Below, in pieces: positions 1-6,625 of a stretch of DNA of 14,018 bases. This stretch comes from JAJZNI01 sp035624785 (GTDB taxonomy: Bacteria; Chloroflexota; Dormibacteria; Aeolococcales; Aeolococcaceae), in the NCBI GenBank assembly GCA_035624785.1, contig DASPQV010000017.1:1-14018 (forward strand). Direction: 5' to 3'. The number at the start of each line of letters is the position of its first letter. Position 1 is the stretch's first letter. Under the pieces are notes generated by a model. It searched no databases, had not been told where the DNA came from, and saw only the letters and a program-made list of their open reading frames with translations. The position numbers and the translations under genes were made by a program.

Positions 1-2
1 CC

Positions 3-305
3 TGCCACGACGAGCCGTACGAGATCGTCCGGATGACCCTGCTGGCGCTGGCGCGGCTCGACTATCCGAGCTACCTGGTCCAGGTGGTGGACAACAACAC
101 CAGGGACCCCAACGTCTGGATGCCCCTGGAGCGCCTCTGCGGGGAGCTGGGCCCTCGCTTCCAATTCATCCACCTCGAGCACTGGCCCCCAGCCTCCGCG
201 AGCGGCGAGGGCCGGGGGTCGAGCAGTCCAAGTCCCTCGCCGGGCGGCGGCAACCGCAAAGTAACCAACCTTCGCAGCGACCGCGAGTACACTCGCCAGC
301 GATGA
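3..305 (+). pseudogene. Truncated GT2 (cellulose-synthase-like) glycosyltransferase fragment
   Basis: The frame is open from base 3, so the 5' end lies outside the window. The first 62 or so codons read like the N-terminal part of a processive GT2 glycosyltransferase: CHDEPYEIVRMTL, then LARLDYPSYLVQVVDNNT, then a DPNVWMPLE stretch and FIHLEHWP. In the family this is followed by a glycine- and lysine-containing stretch (WPGxKAGALN-like) and later the catalytic DxD and QxxRW motifs. Here, after HWP at about base 188, the reading switches to low-complexity Ser/Pro/Gly/Arg sequence and stops at 303-305. None of the other two frames after the break restores the expected motif, so this is not a one-base frameshift. 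The fragment lacks all catalytic residues and cannot be an active transferase. It could be a deletion or recombination scar or an assembly junction. The family call is from recognised motifs only. Confidence 0.6.
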
Positions 306-333
306 CAGGGCAGCACGCCGGCTTCTTACCAGC

Positions 334-1449
334 ATGACCGGACAGCTCGCCGACTTCCTGGCGGCCCACTCCGAACGCGTCGCCGAGCTGTGGGACCAGC
401 TCCAGGGGGGCGGGGTGGATGTCCGCTCGCGCAACGCCACCCGCGGCCCCCGGCAGTTCCTGAGCGCGGTGCTGGTGGCCCTCTCCGCCGACGACCTCGA
501 TCCGCTCATGGCCTTCTACGAGATCGACCTGGAGAAGACGGCCGAGCTCGACGAGCGCATGGAGCGAGCGCTGATCCAGCTCTCGGCAATACGCACCGCC
601 GCCGCCCAGGCGGCTCGCGAGGCCGGGCTCGACAGCGACTCGCAGCTCTCCCTGGCCCTGGACGCGGCTGACGACATCAGCGCCGTCGCCACCCGGCTCA
701 GCTCCGCCGTGGCGCGAAGGCTGTGCGAGCAGGTGGCGGCGGTGACCACGGCGAGCAGCGCGCGGGGCACCTCGATGTCGATCACCCTGCACGAGCTGCG
801 CCGCCCGCTCACCATCCTGAACAGCTACGGTCAGCTGCTCTCCACCGGCATGCTCGGCCAGATGCCGGAGACCGCCTCCGTCGCCATCGAGGGCATCACC
901 GCGAGCACCGAGATGATGGTGCGCATGGTCAACGCGCTCTCCGAGGTGTCACGGCTGGAGGATCCCGAGGACAAGCTGGTCATCGAGCCGATGGCGCTCA
1001 CCGAGCTGGTCCAGGGCGGTGTCGAGACCGTGGCCATGGAGGCCAAGCTCAAGGGCTGCCGGCTGGAGCAGGAGGTGGACTCCGACGTAACCTTCCGCGG
1101 CGACCGGCGGCGGCTCACCCTGGCCCTCACCAACATCGTGGGCAACGCCGTCAAGCATTCCCCGAACGACGCCACCATCTGGGTGCGCGCCTTCGAGGAG
1201 AACGGGCAGGTCCACGTCACGGTCAGCGACCAGGGCCCCGGCTTCGCGCCCGAGGAGGCCGCCAAGCTGTTCGACAAGTACTACCGATCCACGGCTGAAA
1301 GGCACCGCAAGGTGCCGGGCAGTGGCCTCGGCCTCTACATCGTCAAGACGGTCGCGGAGCGGCATGGAGGCACTGTCGCCGCCCGCTCCGAGCCCGGCAA
1401 GGGTGCCGAGTTCGAGATGGTGATCCCGCGCACCGAGAAGCACCGGTGA
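334..1449 (+). CDS. Cytoplasmic orphan sensor histidine kinase (HisKA + HATPase_c)
   Basis: A 371-aa two-component sensor kinase that would autophosphorylate on His153 and pass phosphate to an unknown response regulator. The H-box is HELRRPLTIL (H153). The N-box is NIVGNAVKHSP (N267, N271), the G1 box DQGPGF (D299-F304) and the G2 box GSGLGLYIVK (from G329), giving a complete ATP-binding domain at about 210-368. Residues 1-145 are mostly helical and show no hydrophobic segment long enough for a membrane span, so the protein is probably soluble. The opening (LADFLAAHSERVAELWDQL) resembles RsbRD-type N-terminal sensory regions, but that is a weak guess. No response regulator is next to it, so it is an orphan in this window. 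The start is the ATG at 334; no clear Shine-Dalgarno precedes it. fumC follows after 48 bp on the same strand and could be cotranscribed. Kinase call is firm; signal and partner are unknown. Confidence 0.93.
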   Translation: MTGQLADFLAAHSERVAELWDQLQGGGVDVRSRNATRGPRQFLSAVLVALSADDLDPLMAFYEIDLEKTAELDERMERALIQLSAIRTAAAQAAREAGLDSDSQLSLALDAADDISAVATRLSSAVARRLCEQVAAVTTASSARGTSMSITLHELRRPLTILNSYGQLLSTGMLGQMPETASVAIEGITASTEMMVRMVNALSEVSRLEDPEDKLVIEPMALTELVQGGVETVAMEAKLKGCRLEQEVDSDVTFRGDRRRLTLALTNIVGNAVKHSPNDATIWVRAFEENGQVHVTVSDQGPGFAPEEAAKLFDKYYRSTAERHRKVPGSGLGLYIVKTVAERHGGTVAARSEPGKGAEFEMVIPRTEKHR

Positions 1450-1482
1450 ACGCCCGCGGATGAAAGGCGGCGGCCACCGGTC

Positions 1483-1488
1483 GGAGGG
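1483..1488 (+). promoter_or_regulatory. Shine-Dalgarno of fumC
   Basis: GGAGGG lies 9 nt before the ATG at 1498. It supports that start over the in-frame ATG at 1543, which would also remove the family-typical residues just before SMGELEVP. Confidence 0.7.
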
Positions 1489-1497
1489 AATGCTCAG

Positions 1498-2934
1498 ATG
1501 ACCAACGCCGCGCCTCCGTCCAGCCGCCGCGAGGGTGACTCCATGGGAGAGCTGGAGGTTCCGGCCAGCGCTTACTACGGGGCCAGCACCCAGCGGGCCA
1601 GGCTCAACTTCCCGATCAGCCCGCTCCGTCTGCCCCGCGACTTCATCCGAGCTCTCGGGCTGATCAAGCAAAAGGCGGCCGAGGTCAACACCGAGCTGGG
1701 CCTCCTCGAAGCGCGGCTGAGCGGCCCCATCATCCAGGCCGCCGGAGAGGTTGCGGACGGGCGCTTCGACGAAGACTTCGTGGTCGACGTCTTCCAGACC
1801 GGCAGCGGCACCTCGACCAACATGAACGCCAACGAGGTCATCGCCAACCGGGCCAATGAGCTGCTGGGCAGCCCGCTCGGCTCGCGCAGACCGGTGCACC
1901 CCAACGACCACGTCAACCTCTGCCAGTCGTCGAACGACGTCATCCCCACCGCCATCCACCTGGCCGCGGCGGTGACCCTGTCGCGCGACCTGCTGCCCGC
2001 CCTGGCCGGGTTGGAGGCGTCGCTCCGGGAGAAGAGCAGGGAGTTCTGGCCGATCGTCAAGACCGGCCGCACCCATCTCCAGGACGCGACGCCGATCCGC
2101 CTCGGCCAGGAGTTCCTGGGCTGGGCGGGGCAGGCGGAGCGGGCCCAGCGTCGGGTGCGCGGAGCCCTCGAGGAGCTGTGCGAGCTGGCCCTGGGCGGAA
2201 CCGCGGTCGGCACCGGGGTCAACACCCACCCCGAGTTCGCGGCGCGGGTCATCGCCCGCCTCGCCCAGGCGTGCGGCCTCCCCCTGCGCGAGACCGCCAA
2301 CCATTTCCAGGCTCAGCGGACCCTGGACAACGTGGTGGCCGCCCACGGGGCGCTGCGCGGCACCGCCGTGTCCCTTTACACCATCGCCTGCGACATCCGG
2401 TTGCTGGGCTGCGGCCCGAGGGCCGGCATCGGCGAGCTGGCGCTGCCGGCGGTGCAGCCCGGGTCGTCGATCATGCCCGGCAAGGTCAACCCGGTGATCT
2501 GCGAGTCCCTGACCATGGTGGCCGCCCAGGTGATCGGCAGCGACGCCACCGTCGCCTTCGCCGGCGCCGCGGGTTCGCTGCTGGAGCTGAACCTCATGAT
2601 GCCGGTGGCCGGCTACGACCTGCTGGAGTCGATCGCCATCCTGGCGGCGGGGGCGGACAACTTCCGCGCCCAGGCCGTCGAGGGCATCACCGCCACCGAT
2701 AACGGACCGAGGCTGGTCGAGCGCGGCCTGATGACCTGCACGGGACTGGCGCCGCGGATCGGCTACGACGCCGCGGCGGCGATCGCCAAGGAGGCCTTCA
2801 ACACCGGCAAGACGGTGCGCGAGGTGGCCCGCGAGCGGACCCAGCTCACCGAGGCGGAGCTGGACGTGCTCCTCGATCCGGTGGCGATGACCGAACCCCA
2901 CGCCGGCGGCTCGCTGTCCGGGGCGGGAGGCTAG
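1498..2934 (+). CDS. fumC: Fumarate hydratase, class II
   Basis: A 478-aa iron-independent fumarase of the aspartase/fumarase superfamily, catalysing fumarate to L-malate hydration in the TCA cycle. It would act as a cytoplasmic homotetramer. Family motifs in order: SMGELEVPASAYYGASTQRA at the N-terminus; GSGTSTNMNANEV (102-114); SSNDVIPTAIH from S144; the TGRTH motif with catalytic His193; and the mobile signature loop GSSIMPGKVNP (322-332) carrying the catalytic serine. After the loop it reads VICESLTMVAAQVIGSDATV and ELNLMMPV, which fits fumarase rather than aspartase, where the loop reads MPAKVNP. Length is close to the roughly 465 aa usual for FumC. The C-terminal GKTVREVARE matches the family's small last domain. 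The 3' end overlaps the convergent TetR-type gene by 89 bp. No key residue appears lost. Aspartate ammonia-lyase is the only serious alternative and is less likely. Confidence 0.96.
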   Translation: MTNAAPPSSRREGDSMGELEVPASAYYGASTQRARLNFPISPLRLPRDFIRALGLIKQKAAEVNTELGLLEARLSGPIIQAAGEVADGRFDEDFVVDVFQTGSGTSTNMNANEVIANRANELLGSPLGSRRPVHPNDHVNLCQSSNDVIPTAIHLAAAVTLSRDLLPALAGLEASLREKSREFWPIVKTGRTHLQDATPIRLGQEFLGWAGQAERAQRRVRGALEELCELALGGTAVGTGVNTHPEFAARVIARLAQACGLPLRETANHFQAQRTLDNVVAAHGALRGTAVSLYTIACDIRLLGCGPRAGIGELALPAVQPGSSIMPGKVNPVICESLTMVAAQVIGSDATVAFAGAAGSLLELNLMMPVAGYDLLESIAILAAGADNFRAQAVEGITATDNGPRLVERGLMTCTGLAPRIGYDAAAAIAKEAFNTGKTVREVARERTQLTEAELDVLLDPVAMTEPHAGGSLSGAGG

Positions 2935-3691
2935 CGGGCTGGGCATCACCGGGATCTCGAATCCGGCGCGTCCCCTCCCCTGAGACGGCCGGGCTGGGTC
3001 CGGCCAGCTTCTCGATGCCATCGAGAATCCGCCCCAGGCCGTAGTTGAAGTAGCCGTCGGGACCCCCCTGGCGGAAGGCCCCGCCGGCCACCGCCCGGTG
3101 GATGGCGGGGAAATGGACGGCGTCGGTGAGCATGGTGAGCAGGCTGTCGTAGGCGGCGACCTGCTCGGCGCCCGAGGCGGCGGCGATGTCGGCCATCAGG
3201 GTCGCCTCGCTGCGCACGTAGAAGCTGAGCAGCAGCACCGTGGAGGCCTTCTCATACTCGGCGAGGCGGGTCGGAGCCAGGACCCGCAGCGCGCTCTCCA
3301 GCCAGGCCACGTTGTTCGGCCCGAGCGGCGGCGCTCCGATGGGCACCCGGAGCGCCCAGGGGTTGCGGCGGTAGGCGGCCCTCACCCCCTGCGCCCAGCG
3401 GGTCAGCCCGGCGCGCCAGTCGCCGCCGGAATCCTCCAGCGCCGGCGCCGGCCCGATGGCGGCGTCGACCATCAGGGTGAGCAGCTCGTCCTTGGCGGAG
3501 ACGTGCCGGTAGAGCGCCATCGTGGCCACGCCCAGCTCGCTGGCCACCCGCCCCATGGAGAGACCGCCCAGCCCCTCGGTGGCGGCGACCTTGATCCCGG
3601 CCGCGACGATGCGAGCCAGGCTCAGGCCCGGCTTGGGCCCGCGCCGGGGATGCTCCCGCAGCCCCCAGGCCAGCTCGATGCTCGGCGGCAT
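2846..3691 (-). CDS. TetR-family repressor (TetR_C_1 type), likely regulator of the adjacent drrAB-type exporter
   Basis: A TetR-family repressor, 281 aa from the ATG at 3691. The opening PPSIELAWGLREHPRRGPKPGLSLARIV and the helix-turn-helix LSMGRVASELGVATMALYRHV (about 44-64), followed by SAKDELLTLMVDAA, are typical of TetR proteins that control drug exporters. The C-terminal ligand domain (about 80-230) has the tetracycline-repressor-like layout. The frame is open further upstream to a TTG at 3838, with GTG options at 3793 and 3772. I prefer 3691 because family resemblance begins there and the -35 of the divergent promoter lies inside the longer version, but no start has a good Shine-Dalgarno. 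After GIEKLAGPSPA, where family members usually end, about 50 Arg/Pro/Ser-rich residues run on to the stop at 2846, into fumC antisense. The divergent ABC genes and palindromic operator imply it represses them and perhaps itself. Confidence 0.9.
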   Translation of the reverse strand: MPPSIELAWGLREHPRRGPKPGLSLARIVAAGIKVAATEGLGGLSMGRVASELGVATMALYRHVSAKDELLTLMVDAAIGPAPALEDSGGDWRAGLTRWAQGVRAAYRRNPWALRVPIGAPPLGPNNVAWLESALRVLAPTRLAEYEKASTVLLLSFYVRSEATLMADIAAASGAEQVAAYDSLLTMLTDAVHFPAIHRAVAGGAFRQGGPDGYFNYGLGRILDGIEKLAGPSPAVSGEGTRRIRDPGDAQPASLPPRTASRRRGVRSSPPDRGARPAPPR

Positions 3692-3821
3692 CGGGGGAGC
3701 GGCGGCGGCCGCGTCGGGACCGGTCGTCGCCGACAAGCCGGCGCTGCGGGCGCCCGATCGGAGGCTCCCCACCCACTGCGGGGGGCTGCTCACCCCCGGC
3801 AGATCGTCCTCGGACCGCGGG

Positions 3822-3851
3822 TTGACACGCCGACTCAACTGCGTATATCCT
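3822..3851 (+). promoter_or_regulatory. Sigma-70-type promoter of the drrAB-type operon
   Basis: A perfect TTGACA (3822-3827) is followed after 18 bp by TATCCT (3846-3851), a 4-of-6 match to the -10 consensus. TATATC with a 16-bp spacer is an alternative -10. The AT-rich patch stands out in this GC-rich sequence. Transcription would start near 3858, inside the palindromic operator and about 45 nt before the GTG start of the ATPase gene. Confidence 0.65.
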
Positions 3852-3872
3852 ACGCTAAACAGCGTACGCTGT
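3851..3872. promoter_or_regulatory. Palindromic operator, probable TetR-family binding site
   Basis: ACAGCGTACGCTGT (3859-3872) is a perfect 14-bp palindrome. It overlaps a second inverted repeat, TACGCT (3851-3856) with AGCGTA (3861-3866), so TACGCT recurs as a direct repeat 14 bp apart. The site sits just downstream of the -10, over the expected transcription start, where a bound repressor would block initiation. Its position in the divergent TetR/ABC intergenic region makes the neighbouring TetR protein the obvious candidate. Binding itself is inferred. Confidence 0.65.
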
Positions 3873-3887
3873 ACTCAGTATAGCCCC

Positions 3888-3893
3888 AGGAGG
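3888..3893 (+). promoter_or_regulatory. Shine-Dalgarno of the ABC ATPase gene
   Basis: AGGAGG lies 8 nt before the GTG at 3902 and decides that non-ATG start. Confidence 0.75.
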
Positions 3894-3901
3894 AGCGCCG
3901 C

Positions 3902-4924
3902 GTGGCCCAGACTACGGCGATCGAGGCCCATGGCGTCGGCAAGGCCTTCGGCTCGACGCAGGCTCTGGCCAGCCTCGACCTGGAGGTCGAGCGCGCCACC
4001 GTGCTCGCCCTGCTGGGGCCGAACGGGGCGGGCAAGACGACCACGGTGCGGGTGCTGGCCACCCTGCTCCGCCCCGACCGTGGCCGGGCTCGGGTCGCCG
4101 GCTACGACGTGGTCACCCAGCGTCACGAGGTGCGCCGGCGGATCAGCCTCACCGGCCAGGAGATCGCCATCGACGACCTCCAGACCGGCAGCGAGAACCT
4201 GACCGTCCTGGGCCAGCTGCGCGGCCTGCCGGCGCGCGCCGCCCGGAGCCGGGCCGCGGAGCTGCTGGAGGGATTCGGCCTGACCGACGCGGCGCACCGC
4301 CGGGTCAGCGGCTACTCGGGGGGGATGCGGCGGCGCCTGGACCTCGCCGCCGCGCTGATCAGCCGCCCCGAGGTGCTGTTCCTCGACGAGCCGACCACCG
4401 GCCTCGATCCCACCAGCCGCCGGGCCATGTGGGCAGTGGTGCGGGACCTGGCGAAAGCGGGGGTCACCATCCTCCTCACCACCCAGAACCTGGAGGAGGC
4501 CGACGAGCTGGCGGACCGGGTCGCGGTGATGGATCACGGCCGGATCGTGGCCACCGGGACCTCGAAGGAGCTGAAGGCCAGGGTCGGGGAGCACCGCCTC
4601 GACCTCGAGCTGGCCGATCCCGCCGCCTTCGAGGTGGTCGCCAGCCGGCTCGGCGAGCGGGCGGTCCATGTGGACCGCTCAGCGCTGACGGTCGGGGTCG
4701 CGGTCGACAGCGATGCAGCCGGGCTGCGGAGCCTGCTCGACGAGGTGGACCCCGAGCGCAGCCACGTCACCAGGTTCGAAACCCGCAGCGCCAGCCTGGA
4801 CGACGTCTTCGAGGCGCTGACCGGCTTGCCACAGCCGGCGCCGGTGGAGCCCGGATCAGCGGGCCACCTCGCCTTCGCCCGACCCGGCCGGGACGGCATC
4901 GCAGCGGAGAGCCTCAATGTCTGA
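3902..4924 (+). CDS. DrrA-type ABC transporter ATP-binding protein (drug resistance)
   Basis: A 340-aa nucleotide-binding subunit of an ABC-2 exporter, like the daunorubicin-resistance ATPase DrrA. It would sit on the cytoplasmic face and drive efflux through the permease encoded next. Visible motifs: Walker A GPNGAGKTT (39-47, K45); Q-loop in SLTGQEIAIDD; signature YSGGMRRRLDLA (SGGM 139-142); Walker B VLFLDEPTTGLDP (D162, E163). The switch position reads TTQ (Q195) where most ABC ATPases have His; DrrA-like ATPases often carry TTQ there, so this is a subfamily trait rather than damage. The roughly 100-residue C-terminal extension ending in SASLDDVFEALTG is the DrrA-type tail. The start is GTG with a strong Shine-Dalgarno. 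The stop overlaps the permease start by 8 bp, indicating translational coupling. Control by the divergent TetR gene is likely; the substrate cannot be told. Confidence 0.94.
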   Translation: MAQTTAIEAHGVGKAFGSTQALASLDLEVERATVLALLGPNGAGKTTTVRVLATLLRPDRGRARVAGYDVVTQRHEVRRRISLTGQEIAIDDLQTGSENLTVLGQLRGLPARAARSRAAELLEGFGLTDAAHRRVSGYSGGMRRRLDLAAALISRPEVLFLDEPTTGLDPTSRRAMWAVVRDLAKAGVTILLTTQNLEEADELADRVAVMDHGRIVATGTSKELKARVGEHRLDLELADPAAFEVVASRLGERAVHVDRSALTVGVAVDSDAAGLRSLLDEVDPERSHVTRFETRSASLDDVFEALTGLPQPAPVEPGSAGHLAFARPGRDGIAAESLNV

Positions 4925-5723
4925 TCGCGCCACCGTTATGCCACTCCCGTCGCTGGGCGGGAACGTCGGCGCCGCAGTCGGGACGCAGGCCCTGACCCTG
5001 GTGCGGCGCTCCTGGCGGCTCTCGCTGCGCCGCGTCGACGCTCTCACCACCTCGCTGGCCCTCCCCGTGATCCTCATGGTGATGCTCGTCTACATCTTCG
5101 GGGGCGCGATCCGCACCGGCGGGAACTACGTCGACTACGTGATGCCGGGAGTGCTCGCGGTGTGCGTCGGTTTCGGGGCCGGGAATACCGCGGTGAGCGT
5201 GGCCCAGGACCTGACCACCGGGATCATCGAGAGGTTCCGGGCCATGGACGTCCCCGGCGAGGCGCTCATCAACAGCCACGTCGTCGCCAGCGTGGCGCGC
5301 AACCTGGTCTCCTGCGCGCTGGTGCTCGGCGTGGCCGTGGCGATCGGCTTCCGCAGCCCGGCCGGACCATTGGCGTGGCTGGCCGCCGCAGCCATCCTGG
5401 CGCTCTTCCTCCTCGCCCTCTCCTGGCTGTCGGCGGCGATCGGGGTGGCCGCGCGCTCCGCGGAGGCGGCCAGCGGCATCGCCTTCTTCATCGCCTTCCT
5501 CGCCTATCCGAGCAGCGCCCTGGTGCCGGTGCAGACGATGCCCTCCTGGCTGCGCGGGGTCGCCGAGGCTCAGCCGATCACGCCGCTGGTCGACACCATC
5601 CGCGCCCTCCTCGGCGGCATGCCGGTGGGCGCCAGCGCCTGGCACGCGGTGCTCTGGAGCCTGGGGATATCCGCCGGCTCGATCCTGCTCGCCGGCTTCC
5701 TCTTCCGGCGGCGCATGGAGTAG
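4917..5723 (+). CDS. DrrB-type ABC-2 transporter permease
   Basis: A 268-aa membrane subunit that pairs with the preceding ATPase to form a drug or lipid exporter in the cytoplasmic membrane. Six hydrophobic segments can be placed at about 46-66, 74-95, 122-145, 152-176, 184-205 and 242-263, the usual ABC-2 layout. The cytoplasmic stretch TTGIIERFRAMDVPGEALINS (about 100-120) between segments 2 and 3 is the conserved DrrB-type coupling region. The PSSALVPVQTMPSWL and later AQPITPLVDTIRALLGG stretches are also typical of the ABC-2 membrane domain. The ATG lies within the end of the ATPase gene (ATGTCTGA overlap), so both are made together. A hairpin follows 51 bp downstream of the stop. Complete and without visible defects. 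The transported compound is unknown. Confidence 0.93.
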   Translation: MSDRATVMPLPSLGGNVGAAVGTQALTLVRRSWRLSLRRVDALTTSLALPVILMVMLVYIFGGAIRTGGNYVDYVMPGVLAVCVGFGAGNTAVSVAQDLTTGIIERFRAMDVPGEALINSHVVASVARNLVSCALVLGVAVAIGFRSPAGPLAWLAAAAILALFLLALSWLSAAIGVAARSAEAASGIAFFIAFLAYPSSALVPVQTMPSWLRGVAEAQPITPLVDTIRALLGGMPVGASAWHAVLWSLGISAGSILLAGFLFRRRME

Positions 5724-5773
5724 CGAACCGTCGATCTGCGGGGTCGCCGCGCGGCGGCGGACCATTCCTCCCG

Positions 5774-5795
5774 CAGCCAGTTGTGGAACTGGCTG
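5774..5795. terminator. Hairpin between convergent genes, possible bidirectional terminator
   Basis: CAGCCAGTT and AACTGGCTG form a perfect 9-bp stem around the 4-nt loop GTGG. It lies between the stop of the ABC permease (5723, +) and the stop of the Mrr-like gene (5845, -), where a two-way terminator is expected. There is no T-run on either side, so it is not a classical intrinsic terminator. The remainder of 5724-5844 shows nothing else. Confidence 0.5.
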
Positions 5796-5844
5796 TCACA
5801 AACACGGGATGCCGGGACCAGCCGCCGGCTGGCGCAGAAGCGAA

Positions 5845-6375
5845 CTAGCGGCCGGGTCCCTCTGCCCGCGCCTCGGCTTCGGCCTTGAGCTGGGTCTCCA
5901 GGGCCTGGCGGTCCCAGAGCAGCACCCCGGAGCTCTGAGCCAGCTGCTGCGCCTCAGGCTTGAACGAAGCGGTGCTCACCACCAGCCCGCCGATCCGGGA
6001 GCAGCCGAGCCGCTTGAGGGTGTCGGCATGCTGCTTGACCGCTTCCAGGAGGGCGTTGACCGCCTCCGGGCCGAGGGCCGCGTTCCAGCGCTTGACCTGG
6101 ACCACCACCCCCTGCTCGTCGCGGCAGAGAAGGATGGCGGCCCCCGCGCTCCCCCGCGCCGGGGTGGGCCACACCGTGTACCCCCGCCGGCCGAAGAAGG
6201 CGACCAGGTGCCGCTCCAGCTCCTCGTTGCTCATGACGCTGAGATTCACCGGACCGGGCGGCGGCACCGCCCGAACATCGGGGCGTGCGCCCAGCGCGGC
6301 CGTGGCCGCGTCCCGCCGCCACTTCCTGCCGCGGTCGAAGCGCGACATCGACGAAACCACGTCGCCGATGCCCAT
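5845..6375 (-). CDS. Mrr-like restriction-endonuclease-fold protein, catalytic Asp apparently lost
   Basis: A 176-aa protein whose residues 49-160 match the Mrr_cat type of the PD-(D/E)XK nuclease fold. The pattern is NEELERHLVAFFGRRGYTV, a Gly-rich turn, a beta-strand, VVVQVKRWN, then GGLVVSTASFKPEAQQLAQ and GVLLWDRQAL. In active Mrr domains the turn reads roughly DxGVDLI, with the Asp 13 residues before the Gln of QxK. Here it reads SAGAAILL, so Ala80 occupies the Asp position while Q93-x-K95 is intact. Cleavage by the usual mechanism is doubtful; DNA binding without cutting is possible. The first 45 residues are basic with no clear domain. The ATG at 6375 is chosen over an upstream in-frame one at 6492 because GGAGG lies 6 nt before it. 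No methylase or other restriction partner is adjacent. Family call moderate to good; function unknown. Confidence 0.78.
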   Translation of the reverse strand: MGIGDVVSSMSRFDRGRKWRRDAATAALGARPDVRAVPPPGPVNLSVMSNEELERHLVAFFGRRGYTVWPTPARGSAGAAILLCRDEQGVVVQVKRWNAALGPEAVNALLEAVKQHADTLKRLGCSRIGGLVVSTASFKPEAQQLAQSSGVLLWDRQALETQLKAEAEARAEGPGR

Positions 6376-6381
6376 CGTCAC

Positions 6382-6386
6382 CCTCC
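6382..6386 (-). promoter_or_regulatory. Shine-Dalgarno of the Mrr-like gene
   Basis: GGAGG on the minus strand, 6 nt before the ATG at 6375. It sets the start and excludes the 39-residue upstream extension. Confidence 0.65.
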
Positions 6387-6579
6387 GGCAGCCCGCCCCC
6401 GATGCGCCGGGGCCGGGCGAGCTGTCACATCGATGACCATAGGTCCGGCCCCGTTCCAGCCCGGCGACCAGGCAGTGACAAACCGGACGCACCTAGGCGC
6501 GCCCGCGTCGCATACGGGCCGGGACCCCGGGGGCCATCCGCCGATTGGGTTCCCGCGATGCGGGCGCACCCTGCTGGCC

Positions 6580-6610
6580 CCCCACCCGCGTACCGGGCGG
6601 GCCGGTGGGG
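6580..6610. terminator. Inverted repeat downstream of the Fur-family gene, weak terminator candidate
   Basis: CCCCACC (6580-6586) pairs with GGTGGGG (6604-6610) around a 17-nt GC-rich loop, 16 nt past the Fur-family stop on the minus strand. A smaller repeat, CCCGC-GAT-GCGGG, lies at 6552-6564. There is no T-run. In sequence this GC-rich such repeats arise easily, so this is tentative. The rest of the 250-bp gap (6376-6625) holds no convincing gene or promoter. Confidence 0.3.
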
Positions 6611-6625
6611 ATGCGCCGCCGCGAA

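Noticed and set aside
949..3021. 690-codon open frame on the minus strand
   Set aside because: It is antisense to the kinase and fumC, whose motifs are clear. Its translation is Arg/Gly/Asp/Val-rich without a family pattern, a typical high-GC shadow.
3098..3883. 261-codon open frame on the plus strand
   Set aside because: Antisense to the TetR-family gene, which has a clear helix-turn-helix; no domain in this frame.
4478..4486. Missing H-loop histidine in the ABC ATPase (TTQ)
   Set aside because: DrrA-like ATPases often have Gln here, so it is not evidence of a dead enzyme.
6376..6492. 39-residue upstream extension of the Mrr-like protein
   Set aside because: A good GGAGG site precedes the inner ATG at 6375, and the extension has no family resemblance.
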